NCBI GenBank assembly: GCA_001724265.1
Contig: MEDY01000164.1
Span: forward strand, 85,178 to 149,177
Source: Rhizaria sp. SCN 62-66
Lineage: Eukaryota > Rhizaria, unplaced
Direction: 5' to 3'
DNA: 64,000 bases
The notes beneath the pieces were generated by a model. The model did no database searches. It saw nothing but the letters and a program-made list of their open reading frames with translations, and was not told the origin of the DNA. Every line of letters begins with the position of its first letter. Position 1 is the first letter of the stretch. This document shows, in pieces, positions 1-11,300 of this stretch. The position numbers and the translations under genes were made by a program.

Positions 1-488
1 TGCTCTCCATGTCACACATCACCCCCTACCTCAGCACATCGTCGCTTGCACAACGACTTAAGTGATTTAAATGTTTTGCTCTGGTGCGCGCAGGTCTCCT
101 ATTCCTTTATTTCTTGGTTTTGTATCTACCCTGCGCTTGACTTTTGCCAAAATGTTGGTTCGATCGTCGTACAGTAAGATTGGTTTCTTTATTTTAGTGG
201 AACATATGTATGCTGTTGTGCACGACAAATGGCATAAACGACTGTGAGACGTGTCTCGGTTAATATTTTTCATTTATCGGAGTTTAGCCAGGAGTTCACC
301 AAGATGACGACACCAAAAACTGTCGTGTGGTTGGTCAAATTTCGTTAGGTTCTTCAAATGCTGTCCACTTCCTGGAGAGCTTCTTCAAGTTCCTAACAAT
401 AACATGTTTCGAAACGAATCAAGAATCGCGTTTTCCTTTCTGAGTTGTTTTGTATAAGACAGAATTTGCCGCTTTTTCTCTGATGTAG
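1..488. other. AT-rich sequence, no supported gene
   Basis: Mostly AT-rich with no frame showing the C/G-ending codon bias of the real genes in this window. A short minus-strand frame at 67-273 has no recognisable features. The last bases before 489 (pyrimidines then TGTAG) could be a 3' splice site feeding the disrupted coding sequence that follows, in which case this stretch would be an intron or 5' region of that gene. Confidence 0.4.
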
Positions 489-1063
489 TGCATCATGTGT
501 CGCCTGTGGGAGGCGGTATTGCAGTGCGCGCGTTTGCCACGACTGCGAAAAAGACTGCAGACAAAGCCGACCCCTCCGCTGCTGCTCCTTCGCCGTCTTT
601 GTCGTCCTCCTACTCATCATGAGACGGACGGCACTGACGATGATGGTGACGACTCCGAGTCCTTCTCAGGCCTGGATTTCACGGATCCCTCCCCGAGCGC
701 GCGGACGCTTGCTTACGAGAGAGCGTTGCTCCCGTTCCGCGCCAAAGCCCGCGCACTTCAAATGCCTCAGCGTTGAACTCGGCATTGAGGTGCTGACTCG
801 CACAGGGGCCGGCATAGGGTCTCTGGAGCGCGATCCGGCGCTTCGGCATCTCTCGAACTGGAAACTGAGGGAGATCGGATCGGGGCTGAGCACAACGCAG
901 TCAGGGAAGAGTCTCAAAACAAGCTCGTTGAGTGGCTCCGGGCCGACCCAATCCCGGCCGAGCGCTTCATGTATCGCGACATCCAAGAGTCGCCGAGAGG
1001 GTGCGCAATGAAGAGAAGCGTCAACAGCTCGAGGATGTCATGATAAGCCACCCTGATGGTTAG
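489..1063 (+). pseudogene. Frame-disrupted coding remnant, possibly of a mitochondrial protein
   Basis: Coding-like peptide moves between frames along this stretch. About 497-615 (third frame) reads as an Arg/Ala/Ser/Thr-rich, transit-peptide-like segment containing RAFATTAKKTADKA. About 610-773 (first frame) gives an acidic stretch with DDDGDDSESFSGLDF followed by AYERALLPFRAKARAL. About 775-855 is open in the second frame (ELGIEVLTRTGAG). About 858-990 returns to the first frame (HNAVREESQNKLVEWLRADP). The last part, to a TAG at 1061-1063, uses the third frame (RVRNEEKRQQLEDV). At least three frame changes and two TGA codons (774, 786) break a single reading. The simplest view is a decayed gene or low-quality sequence; undetected introns are less likely because no splice sites sit at the breaks. 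I do not recognise the family, and the mitochondrial suggestion rests only on the N-terminal composition. Confidence 0.4.
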
Positions 1064-1303
1064 CACCCGCTTTGGTGTCTAAGTGGATTTCCACGGTGCG
1101 TGCGAGCTATGCGTAATGAAGGACGACTTGGAGGGTGGTGCAGAGCAACGTGCATTGATAAGACTGTCTGCGCGCTGAGTAAGAAATAAAAATGTGTTTT
1201 CTATGTAAAAAGTTTTTTTGTTTCCGTCCGGCATCATCGTTTTATTTGATGACTTATCTGAAAGGCACTCGGTTACGACTTGACATGTGTGACCGCACAA
1301 AGG

Positions 1304-4300
1304 TTAGACTTGAGCTCCAGTCTTGTCACCCCAGTCCAAGTCGATACTCAGCCCAGCCTCGCCACCTTCAAGCTCACCATCAGCTTCTTCCTTCGCCGCG
1401 CTGCTGCTCTTTTTGCTCTCTGCCGGGTTAGCCGGGTTACTTGTGAAGCTTGAGTCAAGGGCCATAATATCAGCCAATGCATCATCTAAACCACCGGTTT
1501 CATCAACAACAACGTCGTTCGACTCTGGAACAGCATTAGGCTCCGCTGCAGCATCAGTCTCAGCCGCTACAGTCGGACCCTCCGTTTCAGCTTCAGCCTC
1601 AGGCTTCGCCTCATGCTTGGTCTCGTCATCCGCGGCCGCAGCCTCGGTCTCCGGCACAGTCTCGCTCTTGCTCTCAGCCTCAGCAGCAGTCGGGTCGTCA
1701 GCTGCAGCCGCATCCGTCGGCTTCGCTTTACTGCTCGCTTTACCACTGGCTTTCGGCGTTGCCGTTGAGCTGCTCTTGCCATGCCCAGCCGCGCTAGACG
1801 CAGATGCTGTGTCCTTAGTTTTGGGGCTCAGCGCCCCCAGCAGTGACGACATGCGGCGGCCGCCTTGTCCGAGCGCCGCCTGCTCACTCTTCGTATTGCT
1901 GCTGTTGCTGTTGCTGTTGCTGCTGCTAAGGTTGGCGTTAATGCCGCCAACGCTACCGCGGGCGGGCGAGATCAAAACACCCCTAGACTTGCTCTCGCTG
2001 GTGGTAGATGTGTGTGCGTCAGAGGCAGCGCAAGCGCTGCTGTTGTCCTTCGCTTGAGCAAAGGAAAGTCCAATCGGCGTTCCGTACTCGTGTCCACTGC
2101 ACACAAAAAGATCAAAATACAAAATTAATCATAGAAATGTGAGCAATTATAACATCAAAACCATGAACAAAAAATAACATGAATGAATGACCAAGAAAAC
2201 AATAAGTGCATACGATATAGAGAATATTATGTCATCAGCAAGCTGCGTTATGAAAGTATGCGATAACGTACCGAGGGAGGACGACGACGGGGAGCTCGTC
2301 CCTGGGCAACCGCGGCAGCCCGTACTGCTGCCGCGTCCGCGCCACCACAAGCGTGAACTGCGACTGCGCCTGCTGCAACAGCTTCGCGCGCCGCGCCGCC
2401 GCAGCAGCAGCAGCAGCCTTGGCCGCGGCGGCCGACGCAGTGGCAGGGCTGCCCCCGGCGGCCGCGGCGGCGGCGGCGGTCGCGGCAGCGCCAGTCAACA
2501 TTGTCGCCGCGGCGGTCGTCAACATAGGCACCACGGACCCACCGCCGCCGCTGCCAGCGCCGGCGGCGGCGCCAGGGTCTGATTTGGGCAGCGCGACCGT
2601 GGCGGCGACCGCGAGCGCGACCTTGGAGGGCTTGAGGGTGGCATTCCGGCTCACCATCGCCGCGCCAGCGCTGCTGTTGGTCGCGGCGACGGCCGCGGCG
2701 GTGGCGTCACCCGTGCCCGAGCCCGCCGCGCCCGCTCTGCCGCCGCCGGCGCCGGTGCCAGCCGGAGCCGCGGCGGCGGCGGCGGCGTCGGCGGCGGCGG
2801 CGAGCGCTGGGTTGAGTGCGGGGCCGAACACACCGTCGGTGTGGAAGATGGCGAGCTCTTCGGGAGTCACGACGAGGTCGGGGATGCCCGAGATGAACAT
2901 CGAGCCAGACAGCGCGCTCGCAGTCGTGCTGAACGCGCCGCCGCTGCCGCTGCCGCTGCCGCTGCTGCCGACGCCGGCGCTGCCGCTGCTGCTGTGGCCG
3001 CTGGTCGGACCGGAGAAGAAGCCGCTGCTGCTGCCCGCAGCGTGGACGACGCGGGCGCCGCTCTCATTACCATTCGCACCAGGCTGCTGCTGCTGTTGTT
3101 GCTGCTGTTGCTGTTGCAATGCGGTGTTGCCGTTCATGAGGGAGCGGCGGCGGTTGAGACTGTCACTGGCGCCGCCACTGCCGGCGTTTCCGCCAGTGCT
3201 CGAGTAGGCGTTCGCGGTCGCATTGTTGCTGTTTGAGTCAGCGTCATTGATGCCGGTCGCCGCGGCCACAGCTGACACCGGCAGCGGCGGCGGTGTGTAG
3301 GCGTTGCTGCCCCGCAGCACACGGTCGATGATGCCGGACACGGCGCTCAGCGCAGTCAAACTCGCAGCAGCCGACCCTGCCCGAGCACCACTACTAGTAG
3401 CGCCAGCGCCAGCGGTCAACTTGTTGCTGTTGCCGTCAGTGCTAGCCGAGGCGGGGTTGAGCAACGGCAGACCGCAGCCGATCGTGACGTGCTTGAGCCA
3501 GCCGGATACGGTCTCCACAGCGCTGGGGTCGAAGTTCAGCGTCGGCACCACAAAGCACGAGTTGTGCAGGGACCGGAAAAATGGCTCCACAGCGACGAGG
3601 CGGGACCCGTCGAGGAGATCGGTGGGGCACGCCAGCGCGCGCGCAATGGTGGCCGTGATTGTTGACAGCGGCGCGAGCGGGTCAGCGCGCATCCAGCGGT
3701 CGCGGATGTCGTGCAGCCTGACCACCTGCGCTGTGCTGCCGCTAGGGTTGTTGATATTACCATTGTTGTTGTTGTTGTTGTATACGGCGAGGGAGCTGGA
3801 GCTCGAGGATGGGTTGAGCGAGCTCGCGCTGCTGCTTGAGTTCATGTCGCCGTTACTGGCCACGCTGTTGCTCGGAGCTGGACGGGCAAACACCATAACT
3901 TGCTCTTTCAGCGCGGTTGTAAAGGACTTGATCTCGAACGCGTGCTGCGAGCGCACAGTGGCCACGAACTCGGTCTCGCAGTTGCCACGGGTTTCCTTCA
4001 ACAGCAGAGAGTAGTCGCTGGCGGCGGCGGGGATGGCCGCAAACGTCAGATCTAAGGCGGCGATGAGTGCGTTAAACGCGGTCTCCGTCTTTTGAGGGAA
4101 AAACAGACGCAGAGCGTACAGCAGGAGACCACGCGGGAGACGTTTGGCTGCGTTGCTAAGGAAACCGCCAGTGCTTGACGATGCGGGGCCACTTGCAGAG
4201 GAAGCGTCCTTGGAGTCATCCGCGTTGGCAGCAGTAGCGGCAGCGGCAGTGTCAGCGTTGCTGGCGCCGCTTGCGTTGTTGCGGGGAGAGCTGACGTCAG

Positions 4301-7300
4301 CATCCTTGCTGCTGCCGTTGTTGTTGGCACGGGGCGTGGTAAGCGGGGTCTCGGTGCTGGAGCCGAAGCTGCCGTTACCGCCGTCACCGCTAGCGTTGAC
4401 AAAGACTGAGCTGTCCGGCAGAGTTGCGACCACCTGCTTCCGGAGGATGTCAAGGTTCACAAAGAGCAAGTGCAACTGATGCAACATCGCAGCCTAAAGA
4501 GTAATTTATCAAAACAGAAAGTCATAATGGGAAAAAATGTGAGAGAAAGACGACACAAAAACTGTTGGTGAACATGTATGTCATTCAGGTTTAAAAATAA
4601 CATTTAAAACTATGCGTTTTGTTACGTTTAAAGGTGAAACACGTACCTGGTTGTAGTAGAGCTCCTCTTGGTATTGGCCCGAAAGCACCTTAAGGAAGAC
4701 ATCGCAGTCGCTAAAGGCCTGGTAGCGGTACGTGGCATCGATCAAATTGTAGCTATAATCAGCCACAATTGACGGCAGCCCGAACTTACCCCTGAGATAC
4801 ATCCCGAAGTAGTCAGCGAAGTTGAGGTCCAAGTACCCGCGGCGCGTGTCGTGGAGCATCTTGGACCTCCAGACGTCGTAGATAAACTGCTCACAGTCGC
4901 GGCGCGCGATGACACGGTGGCGCACCTTGCCCGTGATGCGCAGGAACTCGGGAATCGGCGCGTCACGCGTGCCCTGGCCGAGCCCCTGCAGCGTCTTGCT
5001 AGCGCCCGCCAGGCGGAATACGAGCTCAGTGCGCTTCTCTTGCGGCAGCAGGGTGTGGAGGCCCAGGATCGGCGCAGACACAGCGACATCGCCGCCGACG
5101 CTGCCGTTGCTGGCCTCGCCGTCGCCCATGGAGTTGTTCGCGTTCAGCATCGCCAGCGCGTTCGCGGTGCCGTTGCCGGTGCCGCTGCCCATGTTGTTGT
5201 TGCCGGCAGAGCGCTGCTGCTGGCGACTTGTGTTGCCGCCGCCGCCGCCGCCGGCCGTGGGGTTCATCATCAAAGTCAAGCCGCCCGCCTTGAGCGCCTG
5301 CACCTCGGATTTGAGCGCGGCGACCGTGGCTTTGGTGGCCCTCTGCACGTCAACCGAGAGCACGAGCTGCGCAGAGAGACTGGCCTCATGGGCAGACGCG
5401 GCGCGAAGACTGTTGAGCAGCGACGTGACGTGAAACTGCGACGACCGGATCTCCTTGACACCGCCGCCAACGACATTACTTGCAGCGACGGTGGAGCTGT
5501 TCGTGCGCACAATTGACTGATGGTGACGGTGGCCGAGATCGCTGCCAGCCACAGTCGTGTTGCCGCTGTCAGCGCCTCTGCCGCCGGAGTGGCCGCCGCC
5601 ATTGTCGTCCTGTTCTGATGCAAGCACCAGCGGGGGCACGGTCGCGGGCGCCGCGTAGGACGCCAGTGTGGCGGCCGCGTCGACGTCGCGGTACTCGACG
5701 TACAGCGCGCCCCAATCGGGCCGCGGCGTGAAGGGCCGCAACAACTCCTCGCGTGAGACGCGGAGCCGGGCGATCTCAGCGCGCGCGTCAGCTAGCTCGG
5801 CCACCACGGCGGCCTTCTCTTTCGAGACGCGGCGGCACGAGGCGAGGCCGACAGCGTGGACCTTCTGGGCCGCGAGGAGCTTGTTCGTCAGCGCGGTGCC
5901 GCGGGCGACCTCCAGGTGCAGAGCCTGTGGGAGGAAGCAAGTGAAACAACAAATCAAAAATAAAGGATATAACATGAGTTAGCTCAAAGGAGAAGGTGGT
6001 TCCTCACATAGATATAAAAAATTTCAATTCAAATTAAAGGACAAAAAGTCTAAATCTTCCTATTTTGATTATTTATAAGACGTACTTCGCGGAGCTCGTC
6101 GACCTGGTGGAGCATCTCAGCGCGGCTCGACAGCTTCTCGGTCCGCTCATTGGCGACCTTGAGCTGCTCCTTGAGCTCGCTCTCGTTCACACAGGCGACG
6201 ATATTCGCCTCACGCGTCGCCGTGAGCTCGGTGGTCAGCGCTGCGATCTCGGCCTCCAGCTCCTTCACACGCTCCTGCGCCGCCGCCAGGTGCGCGCTGT
6301 GGCCGCGCTCGAGCGACCGGGCCGCCAGCGCGGCACGCTCGGCCGCGGCGGCGGCGGCGGCGCGCGCGTTGGACGCGGTTGCGGCCGCGGAGGACGCTGC
6401 GGTGGCGGCATTAGTCTGCTGCGCCAGAGCCGTGGTCAGAGAGAAGATGAGGTTGGCCTGCTCCAGAACAACGGCGCGCGCGCGTGCGTAGAGCTCGATG
6501 TACGAGTAGCAGTCTTGTTGCGGGGCCGCAGCGTGGCCGTGACCGTGGGCAGCAGAGGTACCGCCGCGGCCGCCGTGAGTACCGCCGGCGTTGGCTTTGC
6601 TCTGGATGTTGTTGAGCACCGAGTTGGGGTCTGGCCGCTGGTGGGACGAGAAGAGCGACGAACGGATGGCAGCGGCGGCCGACTTAAGCGAGTCCGATGC
6701 ATCGGGGAAGATGGCTTCAAGATCTTGCAGCAGGCTGAGCGCCGGGGTGACCGACGAAGTGACTGAGTCCGCCGCCGCAGCGGAGACAGCTGGGCCCAGC
6801 GTCGTCGCGGTGTTCGCGATCGCGGTCAAATCCACAGTCAAATGCACGCCGTTGCCGGAGATCACAACCGGTTCCGTCAAACTCGCACCGGTTTTGCTCG
6901 ACGTAGCGCTCGAGCTCATGGTGTTGGAGCTGGAGATGATGTGCGCGGCCGCGGCGGCGTTGCGCGCGACAGCCGCGGGGCCAAACGCAATCTCCTCCGC
7001 AGCGGGCACTGCAGGCGGCACAAGCGCGGCCCTGGCGTGGGCGTCGGTCGTCCGCTGCGCGAATGAGGCGAGGGCGGAGACGAGCGCGGAGCGGAAGGCG
7101 GGCGAGCCGGGGTCGCTGGCCGCGGCGGGCAGCGAGCGCGCGACCGGGGGCGCGGGGCGCGCAAATAACGGGGAGCCGGCGCCGCGCATCGGGTACGCGG
7201 CCGCCGCGGCGGTCGCAGCAATGATGGCAGCCGCAGCGGGGGAGGAGGCCGACGCAGAGCTAGAGCCAGCACTGGTGCTGGAACTGGCGCTGCCGATAGC

Positions 7301-7414
7301 GATTGTGTCGACGGAGTGGAAGGAGTGGGCCAGCACGGGCTTGCGGAGGGGACCACCGGTGCCCGTAATAGGCGGAAAGGCGCTGGGAACGTCGCCTGCG
7401 GGAGTGCGCTTCAT
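1304..7414 (-). CDS. TSNAXIP1-like coiled-coil protein (probable ciliary/axonemal)
   Basis: Four exons on the minus strand: 7414-6086, 5924-4647, 4493-2272, 2096-1304. All three introns start GTACGT and end CAG or TAG, and the phases join to one frame of 1873 residues ending in TAA. Residues ~1-350 are Ala/Ser-rich. Residues ~355-500 form a coiled coil that crosses the first intron. A TPRPDW motif lies near residue 510. A conserved-looking globular block at ~785-870 (RRDCEQFIYDVWRSK through DVFLKVLSGQYQEELYYNQ) is followed by a further structured part in exon 3 (FPQKTETAFNALIAALDL, then VVRLHDIRDRWMRADP). The rest of exon 3 and exon 4 is Ala/Gly/Ser-rich with a polyglutamine run. The coil, TPRPDW and helical block match my recollection of translin-associated factor X-interacting protein 1, a protein of ciliated cells; this is by motif memory, not a search. 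The gene is head-to-head with the Sfi1-like gene, which fits a basal-body or axoneme role. The family assignment is tentative; the exon structure is firmer. Confidence 0.6.
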
Positions 7415-7859
7415 CGTGGGAAGCTAGAGCAGGGGCTGGGGCCCAGCAGTGAATAGCAGAAACGGCTTGCGAGAGTGGAGTGTGGAAAGTTGGTTCCTGC
7501 AATAAAGATGATCATAAAGGAGGATTGTTGTGAATGTAAAAACAAATCAAAAATCGAATGTTACCATATTAATAGCCTGCTTTCACATGACGGAACTAGA
7601 GCGAGTTGTAGTTGATTGAAATATCGCTCACAGGAAGGACTTGCCAACGGAAGGGAGCCAGCCGCGACTGTGGGCCCCAGTCCAGCTTGAATTTTTGAAC
7701 CAAATACTATGCTCATACATCATAACCACATCGTTAAACCGGACTGCGGTTGAATTCCCAAACTGAATAACGCGCTTTATCTGTCAAATTTTAATATTTT
7801 TTCTCATCATGCTTTCCCTGTCTCTGCAACTCGCGTTTTGTGTATAGCCCATCTAGCCG
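7415..7859. promoter_or_regulatory. Bidirectional intergenic region, TSNAXIP1-like/Sfi1-like
   Basis: This AT-rich 445-bp gap separates two divergent genes with centriole or cilium-related predicted products, so it must hold both 5' regions. I see no clear TATA box or other known element. The promoter role is inferred from gene orientation. Confidence 0.4.
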
Positions 7860-8240
7860 ATGGATCCCCGCCCCTACAGCGGCGGGCCACCTGGCTCCCG
7901 GGCCGTCCCTCCATTGGCACGCGGCCAATCCGCGTCCATCCTTGCCCCCACGCGCGGCGGCAGTGGATCCGCGTTGTCTGCGAGGCACGCAAGCTCTTGC
8001 GGCTGCGCATGTGCCGGCTATAGCGCTGCCTCTGGCGCACCACCCTCCTCTGTCTCCTCCGGTGCTGCATCTGCCTTTGGCACAGGCTCTGGCGTTATCT
8101 CTGGCCGCCGCTCTGCTGCAACCAAGTCCGTCCAAGGTATTGCTACATGCAGCTGCTCTTGTCATTCTCTCAGCCGCAATGTTACTGCCATAAGCGGCGA
8201 CAGTGGTGGCAGTGTCAGTCGCGAAAACTACTTCCAACCT

Positions 8241-8319
<79 letters not shown>

Positions 8320-8384
8320 CAACAACAACAACAACAACAACAACGCGAAGCCAAATGGTAGCAGCAGCAGCAACAACAGCTTGA
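7860..8384 (+). CDS. Probable N-terminal part of the Sfi1-like protein, out of frame with the rest
   Basis: An ATG at 7860 opens a frame of Ser/Ala/Gly/Cys-rich sequence (MDPRPYSGGPPGSRAVPP at the start) that enters a run of asparagines encoded by AAC repeats at 8241. Near 8319 the repeat changes phase (AAC-AC-AAC), so this frame turns into threonines and stops at 8382-8384. The frame that reads asparagine after the phase change is the frame of the 3430-residue protein downstream. Composition and the shared polyasparagine tract indicate one protein split by an indel in a microsatellite, either an assembly or sequencing error or a real length polymorphism. If the frame break is real, translation of the large protein would start at the ATG at 8399 and this would be an upstream ORF. 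Confidence 0.5.
8241..8343 (+). repeat. (AAC)n microsatellite with internal phase change
   Basis: About 100 bases of nearly perfect AAC repeat. One irregular unit near 8317-8321 (AACACAAC) shifts the phase by two bases. Read as AAC it encodes polyasparagine, one of the homopolymer types common in the proteins of this window. Confidence 0.9.
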
Positions 8385-8398
8385 GCAAGCCTAGTGCG

Positions 8399-11300
8399 AT
8401 GCAACTTCCTTTGCCGCCGAGCCACCCGTACTACAACAGCAGCAGTGGTGGCAGCAACAGTAGCAGTAGGCACGCCAGCACTAGCAGTGCATTTGCGCCC
8501 ACTGACGCAAGCAGCTCTCGTGGCAGCACGGCTTCTGCTGCCGGCGGCTTGACTTTGCACCCTGCGTTGTGCTTAGACGCTCTCCGTGCGTCGCTGGAGT
8601 GCCCGTCGGCCACCGTCGCCTCTGCGTTACGCGCTCAGTCGCAGTTACAGTCTAGCTCGCAGGCAAAGGTGACATCACCAAGCTCGAACACGGATGCAAG
8701 CTGCAACCCGTACATTCGCGGTGGTAGTGCGTACACTTACCCGGCTCGGAGTACTTACATGCAGCCGACTGCAGGCATCGACAGCAACAACCTCAGCTCA
8801 AGCTCAAGTGATCACAGCACGCTCCCCGCTTACACGAACACTGGTAGGAAGACTGCTTCACAGGGCAGAAATGGGCTACCTGTGCTGCTTGATACGACGA
8901 CGACGGCTAAGGCGGGCTCTGTGCTGGCTGCAACGGCGAGACAGCCCTCGTACTTTGCAGACGCAGACTCCCCCACTCGTTCAAACAACTACGCTCCAGC
9001 GGCACAACCACCGCATCAGCAGCAACAACAAGCTCCGCTGTCTAAGCGCTCCAATGTAAATCTGAGAACCCCCTTGCAGCATGTGAGTGACCGTGAGACT
9101 CAAACTAACAACACTCCTCCCAAACAGCAACAACAAGTGGCTGCAAATGCAGATAGCGGCAATAATCGACACAAGGTTGAGTGTCCCAACTGCCTCCGTC
9201 TGTGTGTCCCAGCCCCGACCGGCATGCCCGCCTCTCAGGCGGTTACTTGCACATCTAAAGGGGGGCGCTCATCATACGCCGACGCTGACGCTGAGGCTGA
9301 AGCAGCCGCCGAGGCCGAATATAACTACATCGATGGTAACGACGACGAGGAGTATGACATCAGTGTCGATGCCGCTGGCGGCGGCGAGAAGGCTTTGGTG
9401 TCGCTGCTGCGTCGGTGTTGCTCCCCAGTCTGCGCCGCTGCGTTGGCCGCTCTGTGGTCGCGCTGCGACTGGGGCATCGCGCCAGTCGGGGCCTTTGGCG
9501 AGCTCCAGCAAGGGAACCTAAGTCAGGCCGCGCCCGGTGCGAAAAGTCAAGCTGCGTCGGCTAGCGCTGCGGTGCCTGGTGTCGCCCCGACCTCGCTGTC
9601 AGCAACTGTTGCCACAACATCCACAAATTCGGCGAAAACTAGCCCAAGCTCGAGCTCGAGCTCTAGTCTTGCTTTGCCTCCAGTGACAGTCGGCGAGCTT
9701 TTTGCGGAACCGCCCATGCCGCTTTTCTCGGACACAGTGCCTCTGGAAATCCTTCGTAATCGACTTAGAGTCGCGACTGCTGCGCTGAGCAAGGTGTACG
9801 ACCACTGCCGCCGCAACGGCCTCAGCAAGGCAGTGTTGATCGACGGCGTCATTAACAACAACATCGATAGAAACAATAACATCACTGCCAACACTGATGA
9901 TGCTCAAAGTCAGATGCAGAGTCCAAGGCAGCACACCGGTGCGTCTTTTGCGGACGCTCGCGGTCAGATTGAGCTCTCGCCCAAGTCGCTGGCGCGGCAG
10001 TCGCGCTCGCTGCCACGGTCACGGCCTTCACACGAGTGGTTACTGCCGCTTGCGCGCAGTGCACTCGGCATTCCCAGTCAAACTATCAGCAACAGCAACA
10101 CTAGCTCTACAACAGCGAGCAACAACAATGCTGACACGTTGAATCCTAAGACGAACGGCGTTCTTGTTGTGAGCAATGGTAGGACTTCGACAGATGCCGC
10201 TACGACTCACCGTGTCCGTTTAAGCAGGCCGTTGGTTCTTGCTCCTCGTGACCAATGGCCGTATACTGATGCTTTCTCACCGCTGGCAACGGTCTGGGGC
10301 CGTGACGCGTACTTGCGCCGTCTAAGTACCCACTTAGATCACGACAGTAAGCAGCTGGCTGGCGTGCCTGTGCCGCGCAAGACGATGCTGCCTCTGACCC
10401 CCGCGGTGTTGACAGCAGCGTCGCTGTTTGCAACGCCGTTGTCACTGTACAAGGCCCGGTCACTGCCCAGCCTTCCGAGCTTCGTCGACGTCACTGACGC
10501 TGAATCTCAGTGGACGCAGTCACTCTCACCCGAAGAGCAAGCCCAAGAACTGCAAATTGCGCAGGCACAACCGCAGTGTCGATGCCCGCCGCAGCAACAG
10601 TCGCCAAGTGCAGTTGAGGTGCAGCCAGCGCGGACGTTCATGGCTGCGACGCGCTCTGCGACTGCCAAGAAGCGGTGTTTGTGCGGCGGTAGCGGCTTAG
10701 CTTCCCCGTGCCAGCCAGGCGGCTTAACTTCCCCCTGCCAAGGCGGCCTGGGTTCCGCGGCCAATCGTCGCCCTTTCATTGCAGGCTCTCTCTCCTCGTC
10801 CTCCCTCTGTCCTTGCTCGAGCGCTGGCGGCGCTAGCCCAGCTGCGTGTGGCAATGTCACGAGTCTCGATGGCAGTCTCTGCGGCTGCAGTGCCGGCCCT
10901 AGCCACAGTCAAATCACGGCTACCCGCCGCGGTTGCGGCACCGGCCCCACTGTCACCACCACTGCGCCGATCGCGCGCGCGATGGGCTGGCGGAAGGGAA
11001 AAGGATTACTTCCCAAGGACTGCGCCGAACTTGAAGCCGAGGACGTTGCTCGTCGAAGTAGCAGCAGTGCTAACGGTGGCAGCAGCCCCAATAGTATCGA
11101 GGCGGGGGAAGTTGAGGCCGCGCGCCAGCGGTGGCTTACTGCCCTCGCAAACGCGACTGCTGCGAACGGCGGCAAGTCATCCGCCGAGCAGAAGTTAAGC
11201 CGCCACGTGAACAACAACGCTGCCCACAGTCACCGCGACTGCGCGTGTGTGAAGCGTCACTGCATCACTGACCACTTACACTCTGCCGCGCAAACAGGTC

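Noticed and set aside
8241-8343. CRISPR-like or satellite array
   Set aside because: It is a simple trinucleotide microsatellite without spacers, in coding sequence of a eukaryote.
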